DNA from: Bacteroides ovatus
Lineage (GTDB): Bacteria > Bacteroidota > Bacteroidia > Bacteroidales > Bacteroidaceae
Assembly (NCBI RefSeq): GCF_001314995.1
Contig: NZ_CP012938.1
Coordinates: 3,906,001-3,970,000 of the forward strand
Length of the DNA: 64,000 nucleotides
Direction of reading: 5' to 3'
Shown one piece after another: positions 38,801-48,700 of this stretch; position 1 is the stretch's first letter, and each line of letters opens with the position of its first letter. The notes under the pieces were generated by a model, which was not told the DNA's origin, did no database searches, and saw only the letters and a list, made by a program, of their open reading frames with translations. Both the position numbers and the translations under genes were made by a program.

Positions 38801-39044
38801 CACGGGTTCCCCCCGCTACAACAATATTTACCCCCGGCAAAGGTTCACCTTGTTCATCAACCACTTTTCCTTTCACCATAATAGACTTTTTCGTTTGAGC
38901 CTGTTTCTGTTGGCTCGATTCGTAATTATGCATTCCGTAATCTTCTGCAAATACGGGAATGCTAAAACTCATTCCAAAGAAACATGCCACAAACAGTTTC
39001 TTTAAAAATACGTAGGTTATACGACAACTGTGTATTTCAATCAT
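35832..39044 (-). CDS. SusC-like TonB-dependent transporter of the second PUL
   Basis: This complete 1070-aa SusC-family transporter has an N-terminal signal peptide (long, with the hydrophobic part LFVACFFGMSFSIPVFA), a carboxypeptidase-like domain (MVKGKVVDEQGEPLPGVNIV; TDLDGSFTIAV), and the TonB box region DEVTVVAFAKQKKE. The plug has GPLILIDGVEMSSSDLARL and FSIMKDAAATALYGARGANG, and the barrel ends in RVYNLGIQLSF. The start at 39044 is the only ATG that keeps the signal peptide. It follows the GH3 gene after 104 nt. That gap holds a GCAGATTTTTTCTGC hairpin (39085-39099) but no clear promoter, so it is probably transcribed from the FAD-oxidoreductase promoter or from one not recognised. 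Confidence 0.95.
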   Translation of the reverse strand: MIEIHSCRITYVFLKKLFVACFFGMSFSIPVFAEDYGMHNYESSQQKQAQTKKSIMVKGKVVDEQGEPLPGVNIVVAGGTRGVATDLDGSFTIAVLPTDALQVSYLGMEDMTVAIKGRTELIITMRTKPDELDEVTVVAFAKQKKESVIASVSTVKPAELKVPSSNLTTALAGRVAGLIAYQRSGEPGSDDASFFVRGVTSFTYARGPLILIDGVEMSSSDLARLQVDDIASFSIMKDAAATALYGARGANGVILVTTKEGKEGKASISFRYESSLSAPTSKIELADPITYMKLNNEAILTRNPMQAVPYSMEKIEMTQRGANPLIYPANDWNEIMFKNFAVNHRANFNVSGGGKVARYYIAGSFTQDQGVIRSTKNSDNAIDLKKYLLRSNININLTKTTEAVVRLHGAFEDYNGPIVSGNDLYSRVMRSDPVAFPAYYAPDAANAYKEHILFGNTDQGQYINPYADMVKGFKNYSRSTMMAQFEVKQKLDFITKGLNARALFSTNRYAYFVQTREYTPYYYAVSMYDKINDTYVLNCLNPDKGSEWLSYTEGSKQVNATTYFEAAINYDRVFGNHGVSGLLVYNMRNYLSGNAGSLLLSLPHRNMGVSGRFTYNYDSRYFLEGNFGYNGSERFAKNNRWGFFPSIGFGWILTNEPFWLNRTDGWKHAISKLKLKATYGLVGNDQIGKDEDRFFYQSDVNVNDSGRKYIWGQDFGYTVNGVSIKRYANESIGWEISKKMNVGIELGLFDKVEIQADYYTERRSNILMSRADIPATMGLQQTPQANIGKAEGHGFDMSIDLNHSFTKDFWITGRANFTYSKSKYKVYEEPDYSSTPWRSKVGRPISQQWGYVAERLFVDEQDVASSPVQSFGTYMGGDIKYKDINGDDKITEADMVPIGYPTTPEIVYGFGLSTGYKGFDFSFFFQGLGRESFWIDAKKTSPFVDTDDNSSIVSKNALLKVYADDHWSEDNRNVKALWPRLSGTLVENNIQRSTWFMRDGSFLRLKSVELGYKVPDKYTRRAHITNLRIYASGTNLLTFSKFKLWDPEMAGDGMRYPVQRVYNLGIQLSF

Positions 39045-39148
39045 AATATCGATAAATGTTAATTAATTATTGTAACTTCACAATGCAGAAAAAATCTGCT
39101 TTTCATAGATAATCATTCAACTGTTTCTCATAGGCTACACATTATAAT

Positions 39149-41389
39149 TTAGGGTTTTACAAATTTTACTTTTACTGATTGTACATCTTTCGAATTAGGT
39201 CCTGTCATAAGAATAAATTCTCCGGATTCAATAACAGGCTCCATATCCTGACTAAGAAAAGACAAATCCTCCGCACGCAATTCGAATCCAACAGTACGGG
39301 TCTCTCCCTTTCTTAAGAATATTTTCTTAAATCCTTTCAACTCTTTCACCGGGCGAGTCACACTTGCAATGACATCACGAATATAAAGTTGAATCGTTTC
39401 CTCTCCGTCATATTGACCGGTATTAGTTACATCGACACTCACTTTGAGTATCTCATTGGTCGAGAACTCTTTTTGGCTAACCCGAGGAGCAGAATAGGAG
39501 AAAGTAGTATAACTTAACCCATATCCGAAAGGATACAATGGAGATACAGGAGAATCAATAAAACGATTCGTCCACTTTGTCAGTTTATCGGTTCCCGGAC
39601 GACCGGACTGCCTGTAATTATAGAAAACGGGAATTTGCCCCACATTACGAGGGAAACTCATCGTGAGTTTGCCGGAGGGATTATATTTACCCAAGAGCAC
39701 ATCCGCAATTGCATTTCCGGTTTCCGTACCTAAGAACCAGCCTTCTACTATAGCGGGAACCTGCTCTGTCAACTTTGAAATTGTCAATGGACGTCCATTC
39801 ATCAGAACTACCACTACAGGCTTTCCCGTATCCAACAGAGCTTGTACCAATTCTTCTTGTACCCCTGGGATAGATATATCCGCCCGACTTGCGTCTTCTC
39901 CGCTCATAGAGGCCCTCTCCCCGATAGCTGCAATGACCAGTTCCGATTGGTTAGCTGCTTCTACTGCTTCGGAAAAGAAAGAACAGTCTGTTCCGGTAAC
40001 GTCACATCCTTTTGCATAATTGATTTTTATATGCGAAGGCAAGTTGTTTTTCAATCCTTCCAACAAGGTTACATAATCATTTACTTCTCCTTTCCCAGCC
40101 CAGTAATCTCTCAGATACTGCTTATTATCAGCCAATGGTCCGACCACAGCGATACTTTTTATATCTTTAGCCAGAGGCAGAAGATGATTCTCATTCTTCA
40201 ACAGTACAATAGATTTTTGCGCCGCCTTACGTGCCTCAGCTATAAAGTCACAATTTCTAATAACCCTTTTTTCCCGCTTCACATCACAAAAACGGAAAGG
40301 GTCATCAAATAAACCCAACTTGAATTTCATGCGAAGAATCCTGCGTACCATTTCATCAATTTGCCCAACAGTCACTTTCCCTTCATTGATTAGAGCTAAA
40401 GCGTGCCTGTTATATTCCCCGTCTGCCATATCCATATCTACTCCTGCATTGATTGATAGTTCTACGGCTTGCTTGGAACCGTGAGCCATTCCATGTGGCA
40501 CCAACTGCCATATAGCTCCCCAATCGCTCACTACAACCCCTTTAAACTTCCAACGATTCCGCAAGACCTCTGTCAATAACCATTTATTCGCAGTGCATGG
40601 TACACCTGCAATATCATTAAATGCCGGCATAAAAGTTGCTACCCCTGCCTCTACCGCCGCTTTGAACGGAGGCAGATAAATCTCTTCCAACGTGCGTTCA
40701 CTAATATCTACCGTCCCATAATCTTTTCCCGCCTGCGGCAATCCATAAGCCGCAAAATGTTTGGCACATGCCAGCACCGACTCATTGCTACCCAAATTCC
40801 ACTGATATCCACGAACCTTAGCTTCCGCCACCCGGGAAGTCAGCCAAGTATCCTCTCCTGCTCCTTCCAATACACGTCCCCAACGAGGATCTCTGGAAAC
40901 ATCAATCATTGGTGCAAAAGTCCAGTGTAGTCCTGCTGCAGCAGCCTCTTTAGCTGCAATTCTTGCAGACTTTTCCATTAATTCCAAATCCCAGCTACAT
41001 GATTCGGCCAGAGGTATCGGAAATATCGTTTTATATCCATGAATCACGTCATACCCGAACAGCAAGGGAATCTTCAAACGAGATCTTGTTACCGCTATTT
41101 CCTGGTACTTTCTGATTTCTTCTACACCCGCTATATTCAATATCGACCCTATACGCCCGGCTTCCAATTGCTTGTAAAAGTCATCCTGTGCTTTCTGCGG
41201 CCCCGTTGCCACTCCATTCGCATTACTCTGATTGAGCTGACCGATCTTCTCAGCTAGTGTCATTTGCTGTAGCAACTTTTCTACCTTTTCTTCTATTTCA
41301 GGAGAAGCCTCCATAAACAAGCTCTGAGAATTACCTCTTTCAAAAGATAAAAAAGCAATCCATAAGATTAATAGTGTTTTCGTTTTCAT
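39149..41389 (-). CDS. Glycoside hydrolase family 3 beta-glycosidase (BglX type)
   Basis: This exported 746-aa GH3 enzyme is of the BglX-like beta-glucosidase type. Its blocks are QQMTLAEKIGQLNQ, LLFGYDVIHGYKTIFPIPLAES, FAPMIDVSRDPRWGRVLEGAGEDTW, AKHFAAYGLPQAGKDY, nucleophile D289 in GVVVSDWGAIW, and a C-terminal alpha/beta domain (KSIVLLKNENHLLPLAKD; GERASMSGEDASRADI). An Fn3-like domain follows (VTNTGQYDGEETIQLYIRDV). It should release terminal beta-linked sugars in the periplasm. Spacing to the FAD-oxidoreductase gene upstream is 15 nt. A second BglX-type enzyme of the same PUL lies at 57955-60192. Confidence 0.93.
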   Translation of the reverse strand: MKTKTLLILWIAFLSFERGNSQSLFMEASPEIEEKVEKLLQQMTLAEKIGQLNQSNANGVATGPQKAQDDFYKQLEAGRIGSILNIAGVEEIRKYQEIAVTRSRLKIPLLFGYDVIHGYKTIFPIPLAESCSWDLELMEKSARIAAKEAAAAGLHWTFAPMIDVSRDPRWGRVLEGAGEDTWLTSRVAEAKVRGYQWNLGSNESVLACAKHFAAYGLPQAGKDYGTVDISERTLEEIYLPPFKAAVEAGVATFMPAFNDIAGVPCTANKWLLTEVLRNRWKFKGVVVSDWGAIWQLVPHGMAHGSKQAVELSINAGVDMDMADGEYNRHALALINEGKVTVGQIDEMVRRILRMKFKLGLFDDPFRFCDVKREKRVIRNCDFIAEARKAAQKSIVLLKNENHLLPLAKDIKSIAVVGPLADNKQYLRDYWAGKGEVNDYVTLLEGLKNNLPSHIKINYAKGCDVTGTDCSFFSEAVEAANQSELVIAAIGERASMSGEDASRADISIPGVQEELVQALLDTGKPVVVVLMNGRPLTISKLTEQVPAIVEGWFLGTETGNAIADVLLGKYNPSGKLTMSFPRNVGQIPVFYNYRQSGRPGTDKLTKWTNRFIDSPVSPLYPFGYGLSYTTFSYSAPRVSQKEFSTNEILKVSVDVTNTGQYDGEETIQLYIRDVIASVTRPVKELKGFKKIFLRKGETRTVGFELRAEDLSFLSQDMEPVIESGEFILMTGPNSKDVQSVKVKFVKP

Positions 41390-41404
41390 AGTTGATAATA
41401 TTTC

Positions 41405-43396
41405 TTATTCAAATTGGGGAACTAACAATACCGCATCGGCCGGCACAGTTCCTATGGCATTCTCACTGGAGATCTCTACATACCCTTGCTCAGAAGGTTC
41501 AAAATGACATTCATCCAGCAAATACCATTCTCCGGTGGTTTGGCCTTCTATCTTCAAAGCGTTAGGAGTCACTATAATGTGCCGTGTACCCCTACCATTT
41601 CCAATCCTGACAGTATACGTATCCGCCTGCTTCATCTTGGGAGAATAAATATAGACTTTATACAATCCTTCCTTCTTTATCGGAAGCTGATATCTCACTT
41701 TGGCTATATTCCTGCCATCCGACTCATGCGTACGGAATGTAAGTCCATATCCGGGTTTCTGTTTCGTTTTCCAGTCTCCGGTCATCTGAACATACGCTGC
41801 CTGGTCATCATCCACCAGTATATCTCCCGGTCGGCCGTCGGAATAAGGATTTTCGTCCAGCAACCGTTTAATGTCAGACACACAAACTTCTTGCACATCA
41901 CATTTGTTATCTATGGCGAGACTGGCCGCTACTGCCGATGACTGTGCCAGTACCATAAAAACCGGTTCCATACGAATAGAGCCATAAGCTATATGAGAAG
42001 CGGAAAGACAAACCGGTACCAGAAGATTCCTGACTTCTTCCCGACGGGGAACTATGCAGCGATAGGAAATCGGATAAGGTTTGAAACCACCGACTTCGAC
42101 ATTTCCCTCATTCTTTACAAAGCCATTGATAACGTGTCTGTCACAATTATGCGAATCCATAGTATAAGCAGCCCAACCAATGCCATCGTCACATGTCTTC
42201 TTTCCGACACAATGCTGCTGAGTCATCACCACTTCTCCAAGCATTCTGCGCGCCTCACGAACATACAACTGATGTGACCAATACCCATTGCCTACAAATT
42301 CATCTTTCGGATAACCCCATTTCCTCATTTCGCGCCTGATCTCCTTTGGAATCCTTCTATCATGCCCGACAAAATAAAGCAATCCCTTCGTATAATCCAC
42401 ATGTTCTTGCCAAATACTGTCTCTTTTTTCATAAGAGGCTTCCGGATATTCCCAATTAGCACCAATCATATCCGTAGAAAAAGCACCTTTATTATTGATA
42501 TCAGTCTTATCGCCGGGCATCAAACTCCAGATAAAAACATCTTGTAACCCTTTCCAAGGCTCCACTTCTTTCAAGCGAACCAATAATTCATATTTCTTCG
42601 AATCATAGTTTTCCGGCCGGGTAATGGGTATTCTATTTCTCGGATTGTTGGTCAAAGTAATCCTGAAATTATAAGCTTGTATCTTCTTATCACCGCTGCC
42701 CGTAGGTTGAGGAACAGTATGATGTATTCCCCACAACAAACCGCTTGTCGGATCACCCTTAATCTTATAAGGATCAACTTTTCGGTTAAATTGATGACCT
42801 TTATGTATTTGAACTCCGTTTAGAGTCTCACCATAAGTAGCATTAGACTCACGTCCGGTCATATATGACACACCCGCCCGTGCCATCAAATCTCCCTCAT
42901 ATGAACAGTCTATAAACACTTTAGCCCGAACACTCCTGTTTGTTGCCGGCTGCGGATTATATGTATTCTCCAGCATTATTTCATTTATCTTCCTTTCAGC
43001 CACTGTAGAAGATACGATACGATATTCATACCAAGTTTCTATCTCTGCCTTATTTATATAATCGACAAAAATAGATTCTGCTACTTTAGGTTCAAAAATC
43101 CACTGCTCAAGCTTACCATAGTGCGTTCCCAGTTTACGATAAAAATCCAGGGCCAATCCTTTTACCACATATTTATTGCCGATATCCGTATATCCCAATC
43201 CTCCGGAAGTCATCCCACCCAGATTACGGCGAGGTTCGATAAGAATGACACTCTTCCCCATATTCTTAGCCGTATATGCCGCAATGACACCCGCGGATGT
43301 ACCACCATATATACATATATCTACTTCACGAACCGACTGGGCCTTTATGCCATCGAACACCCAAAAGAGTAAGGATATTAAAACCGTATACTTCAT
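41405..43396 (-). CDS. Exported FAD-dependent oxidoreductase with C-terminal golvesin-like domain
   Basis: This 663-aa protein has a signal peptide (YTVLISLLFWVFDGIKAQ). It then has an FAD-binding Rossmann start, VDICIYGGTSAGVIAAYTA (GGTSAG dinucleotide loop), EP at the ribose-binding strand end (VILIEPRRNLGGMTSGG) and the later block YEGDLMARAGVSYMTGRES, which place it in the FAD-oxidoreductase (PF12831-like) group. The last ~130 residues (YVQMTGDWKTKQKPGYG to DAVLLVPQFE) resemble the golvesin C-terminal domain, a jelly-roll seen on xanthan-lyase-type enzymes. Its substrate is unknown, and oxidation of a sugar hydroxyl before or after glycosidic cleavage is an inference. It has its own promoter with an HTCS-operator candidate overlapping the end of the GH36 gene. 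Confidence 0.85.
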   Translation of the reverse strand: MKYTVLISLLFWVFDGIKAQSVREVDICIYGGTSAGVIAAYTAKNMGKSVILIEPRRNLGGMTSGGLGYTDIGNKYVVKGLALDFYRKLGTHYGKLEQWIFEPKVAESIFVDYINKAEIETWYEYRIVSSTVAERKINEIMLENTYNPQPATNRSVRAKVFIDCSYEGDLMARAGVSYMTGRESNATYGETLNGVQIHKGHQFNRKVDPYKIKGDPTSGLLWGIHHTVPQPTGSGDKKIQAYNFRITLTNNPRNRIPITRPENYDSKKYELLVRLKEVEPWKGLQDVFIWSLMPGDKTDINNKGAFSTDMIGANWEYPEASYEKRDSIWQEHVDYTKGLLYFVGHDRRIPKEIRREMRKWGYPKDEFVGNGYWSHQLYVREARRMLGEVVMTQQHCVGKKTCDDGIGWAAYTMDSHNCDRHVINGFVKNEGNVEVGGFKPYPISYRCIVPRREEVRNLLVPVCLSASHIAYGSIRMEPVFMVLAQSSAVAASLAIDNKCDVQEVCVSDIKRLLDENPYSDGRPGDILVDDDQAAYVQMTGDWKTKQKPGYGLTFRTHESDGRNIAKVRYQLPIKKEGLYKVYIYSPKMKQADTYTVRIGNGRGTRHIIVTPNALKIEGQTTGEWYLLDECHFEPSEQGYVEISSENAIGTVPADAVLLVPQFE

Positions 43397-43461
43397 ATAT
43401 TTTTCTATTATATTAATTCATGCACCTCTTCATTATTCATCATTTCTTCTGATTGACCATG

Positions 43462-43527
43462 CAAACATAGTATTTCATGAGGTTATGCACTCATTCTAAA
43501 GTCTCAAACACTTTCTATTTTATCTCA
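43462..43527 (-). promoter_or_regulatory. HTCS operator candidate and promoter before the FAD-oxidoreductase gene
   Basis: On the minus strand TGAGAT (43527-43522) and TGAGAC (43506-43501) are direct repeats 21 bp apart. After exactly 31 nt comes TATGTTTG (43469-43462), a perfect TAnnTTTG -7 box. The first repeat overlaps the last codons of the GH36 gene. The same arrangement occurs at 45671-45738 and 57841-57906. Confidence 0.7.
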
Positions 43528-45647
43528 ACCAGGCTTTGCGATTGAACTATCACGTATTTATACACCACATAATCATTCATTGAAGGTAAAAAAACCTCAA
43601 TTGTTCCTTTTTCATCCACTATTGTCTTTATCGCTTTACCGTGTCCCAACAGAGGTACACATTCTATTTCCGTTCCCGGAGCCAACCAAGTTTTTACATG
43701 ATAAGATTGCAAAGGATGATACTCTCGAAAAAAAATAAAGTATCCTTGGTGCTCCCGTATAGATTGGAAACCTGTCCATGACCTGCCGTCGGGCATATCA
43801 CCTACCGGCAAAATGATTCCCTGATGAAAATCATGTTGAAAACCACGATATTTTTCTACCTGTTCACGCAACAGCAAAGCCTCTTGCGGCAGATTAGTTC
43901 CCTCCATCCAAGCCAATGGCTGCCCTGCCATAGTAATGGCAAAAAGATATTCAAATGAATAATTAGCCGGCCCGAAAGGATCATTGGCATACTTCTTCTC
44001 ATTACGCCATTTATTTAAAAATTCAATTTGTAGCTTTTCAGCAGGTACATATTTGGAAAGCTGCCACAAGTTACGTAAAGTCCAATAAGGATAATAATTC
44101 TGCCAATCTGTATACCGATTTTCCAAGAATATATTTCCATACCGATTAAATGTATGGTATCCCCCACGGCGACCGGCCGTCGCATCCAAATTAAAAACCA
44201 CTTGATTGTCGGTTTCAGCCAAAACGTAGTCAAACAACCTATGCAAATTCATTTCCGCTTCTTTAGTCGGGATAGACAGTCCATCAATCTTAAATATACA
44301 GATGCCATATTCTTTATATAATCTGATAATAGCTTCCGCATCCTTTTTCCAATCTGCAAAATTATCTTGTATGCTGGGATTAAACCACAATGCTATGTCA
44401 ATGCCCAGTTCTTTGCCTCTTTTTATGATAGGAGACAATCCGCGAGGATACTTGCTTTTATCCGGTGTCCAATAATCCGGATTACTCCATATATCCTTAA
44501 AAGAGCCTTTCGCTACTGCCGAATTAGGACTCTTCCCGGTTTGCCAGCCATCGTCAATCTGAAAATGAGTAATTCCCAGTTGAACCGCCCGCTCTAATTC
44601 CCGCAAGCAAAATGCCTCGTTTACTTTCGAATCTTGACTGCGGTCTCCCCATGTATTCATCATTATCATTTCATCCCGTTGAGGAAGCAGCCGGCGTATT
44701 TGTTTCTGATAAGTACGTAACGCCACCAACTTGTCAACCGCTTCCGGACCATAAACCCCGATAACGCATCCATAAGCAGGAGTCCATTTGTCCGGAGTAA
44801 TATCTTTCTCTGAAACCCCTAGGCCCGTAACAGTAAAGCTCCCAAACTCAGCCATAAAATCATATCCTTGATAGGCTAGCTGTACATTTGAGCAAGGAGC
44901 CTCTTTTAGAAAAAAGAAACCGTTCTTACTGATATTTTCACGAACTTGTAATAGATTTCCCCGATAATGATTTTTACGATAAGACAGGAAGTTTCTCTCC
45001 ACCACTAAATTATTATTCCAGTCTGTCGCATCAAAGAATTCAATACAATCGACATTCCAGTGTTGCCCTTTGAAATTCAATTTATCAAGCGTAGATGCAG
45101 TTTGGTTAATTTGCATATCTTCAAGGAACTCAATATTCTTTCGATCGGCATTATTCAACTCCTCACTTTTCCCCAGAATGGACACATTCCCTTTTAAATA
45201 GGTGTTGCAGGCGATAGCCGGACAATCATTATATACTTTATAAACACGTTTAACTTGCAACTGCCGTAAAGCAAACTTTACTTCTATCTGCAAATATGCC
45301 GGGTGAATAGTTGTTTGCGCCACCCGTACTATATCTACAGAAGCTTTCTCCGCCTCCACAAGTTCTTTATTTAATTGAAAATCAGGAGTACGTGAAGTAT
45401 TCCTCCAGGAATACCGATTTGTTTTATCAGTCAGTGTATGAGTTATCAGATTTCCATTATTCCAAAGAAAAGTACGTTCAATCCGATTATTCCCCATAAT
45501 CAATGTATCCTTCTTTAAATAACCATAAAAAGTGTCTTGAGCCACCACCGTCTTTCCTAAAAGAAATAACAACCCCAACAGAAAAAAAGACTTCTTCTTT
45601 CTTCCCCTATTCAAGTGTTTTTCAAACAATAGCTGTACTTTCATCAC
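43515..45647 (-). CDS. GH36-like alpha-galactosidase
   Basis: This exported 710-aa enzyme (hydrophobic segment FFLLGLLFLLGKTVVAQ) has the melibiase-type clan GH-D barrel: DEMIMMNTWGDRSQDSKVNE, GITHFQIDDGWQTG, GIDIALWFNPS, nucleophile D455 in GICIFKIDGLS, then NLDATAGRRGGYHTFN. The beta-sandwich N-terminal region (to ~290) and C-terminal beta domain fit GH36. The predicted reaction is release of alpha-linked galactose. The acid/base region differs from the common SGGGRxD pattern, so another alpha-glycoside specificity is possible. It is the first gene of the minus-strand series, divergent from the HTCS, and its promoter has the shared TGAGAY operator. The N-terminus before the signal helix is long (MMKVQLLFEKHLNRGRKKK), so the start may lie further in. 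Confidence 0.85.
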   Translation of the reverse strand: MMKVQLLFEKHLNRGRKKKSFFLLGLLFLLGKTVVAQDTFYGYLKKDTLIMGNNRIERTFLWNNGNLITHTLTDKTNRYSWRNTSRTPDFQLNKELVEAEKASVDIVRVAQTTIHPAYLQIEVKFALRQLQVKRVYKVYNDCPAIACNTYLKGNVSILGKSEELNNADRKNIEFLEDMQINQTASTLDKLNFKGQHWNVDCIEFFDATDWNNNLVVERNFLSYRKNHYRGNLLQVRENISKNGFFFLKEAPCSNVQLAYQGYDFMAEFGSFTVTGLGVSEKDITPDKWTPAYGCVIGVYGPEAVDKLVALRTYQKQIRRLLPQRDEMIMMNTWGDRSQDSKVNEAFCLRELERAVQLGITHFQIDDGWQTGKSPNSAVAKGSFKDIWSNPDYWTPDKSKYPRGLSPIIKRGKELGIDIALWFNPSIQDNFADWKKDAEAIIRLYKEYGICIFKIDGLSIPTKEAEMNLHRLFDYVLAETDNQVVFNLDATAGRRGGYHTFNRYGNIFLENRYTDWQNYYPYWTLRNLWQLSKYVPAEKLQIEFLNKWRNEKKYANDPFGPANYSFEYLFAITMAGQPLAWMEGTNLPQEALLLREQVEKYRGFQHDFHQGIILPVGDMPDGRSWTGFQSIREHQGYFIFFREYHPLQSYHVKTWLAPGTEIECVPLLGHGKAIKTIVDEKGTIEVFLPSMNDYVVYKYVIVQSQSLVEIK

Positions 45648-45670
45648 ATTTGTATTTTTAAATTCTGCCG

Positions 45671-45738
45671 TAAAAGTAGAAATGCTTCTTCACAGATACA
45701 GAATTATATATCTCAAAAACATTCTTTTCTGTCTCATA
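45671..45738 (-). promoter_or_regulatory. HTCS operator candidate and promoter before the GH36 gene
   Basis: On the minus strand TATGAGAC (45738-45731) and GTTTTTGAGATA (ending at 45709) form a direct repeat, with TGAGAY starting 21 bp apart. After 31 nt comes TACTTTTA (45678-45671), a 7-of-8 match to TAnnTTTG, 23 nt before the GH36 ATG. The arms TATGAGAC and GTTTTTGAGA are identical in the promoter at 57841-57906. Confidence 0.75.
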
Positions 45739-45763
45739 GAAAAGAAACAAAAGAAAAAAATAA

Positions 45764-45771
45764 TATATTTG
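45764..45771 (+). promoter_or_regulatory. -7 box of the second HTCS gene
   Basis: TATATTTG is a perfect TAnnTTTG and ends only 4 nt before the ATG at 45776, so the transcript would be nearly or fully leaderless. No good -33 TTG is visible at the normal distance. The TGAGAY operator of the divergent GH36 promoter lies about 26 nt upstream. Confidence 0.55.
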
Positions 45772-45775
45772 CAGC

Positions 45776-48700
45776 ATGTATCGTTTGTGGTTTACATTCA
45801 TTATAACTTTGTTTTCCTGCTTTCATTCTATGACAGCAACAACACATGACAAGCCTTTCTTCTTTCAACATCTGACTATGGAAGACGGGCTTTCCAACAA
45901 TCATGTATCAGCTATTTTCCAAAGTAAGGACGGAATTTTGTGGCTAGGAACACAAAAAGGACTGAACTGCTATGACGGTCATAATTTCAGGCTCTATAAA
46001 AAAAGAGATTCATCCACCGCCAACAGTATTAGAGGAAATGGCATTAAAAAGATTCTTCAAGACCGCGACAATAATATCTGGGTACAACACGAAAAAGGAA
46101 CGGACGAAATCAATTACATTACCCGAAATGTCCGACATGGATGGGCGCACGACTCTATCGGAAAATCAGTTATCGATATCTGCACTGACTATAATCAACA
46201 ACTGCTCATCCTCTGCGATCAGGAAGTATGGCAATACATAAAACCGTCACGGTCTTACAAACGGTTGTTCACTGCCCCTGAAAACTACTCCCTATTCTCT
46301 CTAATAAAAGATAAACAAGGAGGATATTACATTGGTACCCGACAATATGAGGTGCTAAGATGCGACAGCAACTGGAATATCACATCACGAATCCAGTCTG
46401 CACTAAAACAAAAAGGTCCGGCAAACAAAGGATTGGTTTTTCCTTTGTGTATAGACTCGGAAAACAGACTTTGGTATGGCATAAAAAACCAAAGTATCGA
46501 ACGGTATACCCCTCAAACAAAGAGTATCACCAAATATAGCTTATCGAATACATCATTTATCAATCCTGACGTACGCGACATGATTGAAATGGATAAAGAT
46601 TATATGCTTATCGCAACTTTTAACGGTCTTTTCAGATTGGATAAAGAAACCTTGAATCCTTCTCACGTTCTTTCTCCACAAACAGAGGAAGAGGGCACTT
46701 TAAACCATTTCTCGATTTATAGTCTCTACAAAGACAAGCAGAACATTTTGTGGGTAGGTACTAATGCAGGAGGCGTGAATTTTTGTCATCCTTACAATCA
46801 ACGTTTCAAAACGATCCATCCCAATCTGTTTTTAGGACGCATGGGGATGATACGCAAGGACCAAGAAAACAATATATGGGTAGCTACAGAAGGCGGAGGA
46901 TTGTTCTCTTACAACCAGCAAACCGGTTATCAGGAAAATTATCTAGTACACGGCAAAGAGAAATCAACCTATTATGCCAATATCCTCAAATCTCTGTTTA
47001 TTGACGGAGATTCTATCTGGTGCGGCAATCAAAAGGGAGAGATTTTTATTTTCTCCATAAAAAAGAAAAAGTTCTCATTCTACACACGTCTAGGTGACAG
47101 TAATATCCTTGCTATTTTTAAAGACTCCAAACAACATATCTGGATTGGCACCAAACAAGAAATTATACAGTTAGCAAAAAATGCCGACGGAAAATATGTC
47201 AAACAGTCAACTAGCAGTCTTATTCCCATAGAAGACGTATGTGTCATAGAAGAACTTCCAAACGAAATCATACTGTTCGGTTCCAAAACGAAAGGTATCT
47301 ATATATACCATACGTCAACCAACCAATGGCAACATCTTGATAATCGTTTCTTTAAACTTCCGGAAGATACCAACATCAGCATAACTTCTTTCTGCAAAAC
47401 GAAAGACAACCAGATATGGGTGACAACAGAAAATCAAGGGTTGTTCCTATTGGATACGGACTTTCAAATAAAGGAGCATTTATTCCATTCGGGAAACAAT
47501 TATCTGGAAGATTTGTATCACGTAGCAGAAGGAAAAGAAAACCAGCTATGGCTGATGACCAACAAAAGCATTCTTTTGTATGATACCAATACGCGCCTCA
47601 TCCGTTCATTTGACAGCCATAACGGACTTAACCTGAAGGACTTCAGTGCCTATTCTTGCTGGATGGATATCAATCGGCAACTGTGGTTTTCGGGCAACCG
47701 GGGAATTGCAATGCTGGATACCGAAAATTTTCCACTAAATACATCACGTTCTCCAATCATCTTCACTGATTTATTGGTAAACAACCGTGTTCAACACCCT
47801 TTGGCACCCGAATCCGTATTGAAACAGAATTTTAATGAGACTCGGACACTGAGCCTTAATTACAATCAGACTAATATCGCTATCAGTTATACCTGTTCCA
47901 ATTTCATCTATCCGGACAACAATACCTTTTTTTACAAAATGGATGGTGTAGATGAAGAGTGGATTGATGCCAACAACCGGAAAACGGTATATTACAGTAA
48001 CTTGCGCCCGGGACATTACCGGTTTCATATCAAAGCCTTCAACAACGACAATATGTTCTGCGGAGAAAAAGAGATAGAAATCATCGTTCTCCCTCCTTTT
48101 TGGATACGCTGGTGGGCATTTCTTATGTACGCAGTCATTATATACTTGTTGATACACAGATACGTAATATACCGGCAGAGAAAACAAAGACTAGAGCATG
48201 AATTGCATCTGAAACAGATTGAACAACAAAAAGCGGAAGAACTGAATCATGAGCTGCAATTGTTTTTCACCCAAGTGGCACACGAATTTCGTACTCCTTT
48301 ATCTTTAATATTAAATCCTCTGGACGAAATACAGGATAAAATTATACACATAGCAGGCGTGCAAGAAGCATTGAAACTTATCCGCAGAAATGCACAACGG
48401 TTGCTGGCATTGGTCAACGACCTGATGGATTTGCGGAAAATAGAATCCGGAACGGATAAGCTAAACCTTTCTAATTTTGATTTCAACGATTTCACCAAAG
48501 AAGTTTATTATACTTTTCAAGGAATTGCCGGACAACGTCATCTAAAATTTTTGTTAAACTTGCCAAATACTCCCATCATGGCTACTTTTGACAGAGAAGC
48601 CATGGAGAAGGTACTTTTCAATTTGCTTTCCAATGCTTTCAAATTTACTCCTGAAGGCGGAGAGGTACACCTGTCCGTCACCACAGAAAAAACTGTCGAA

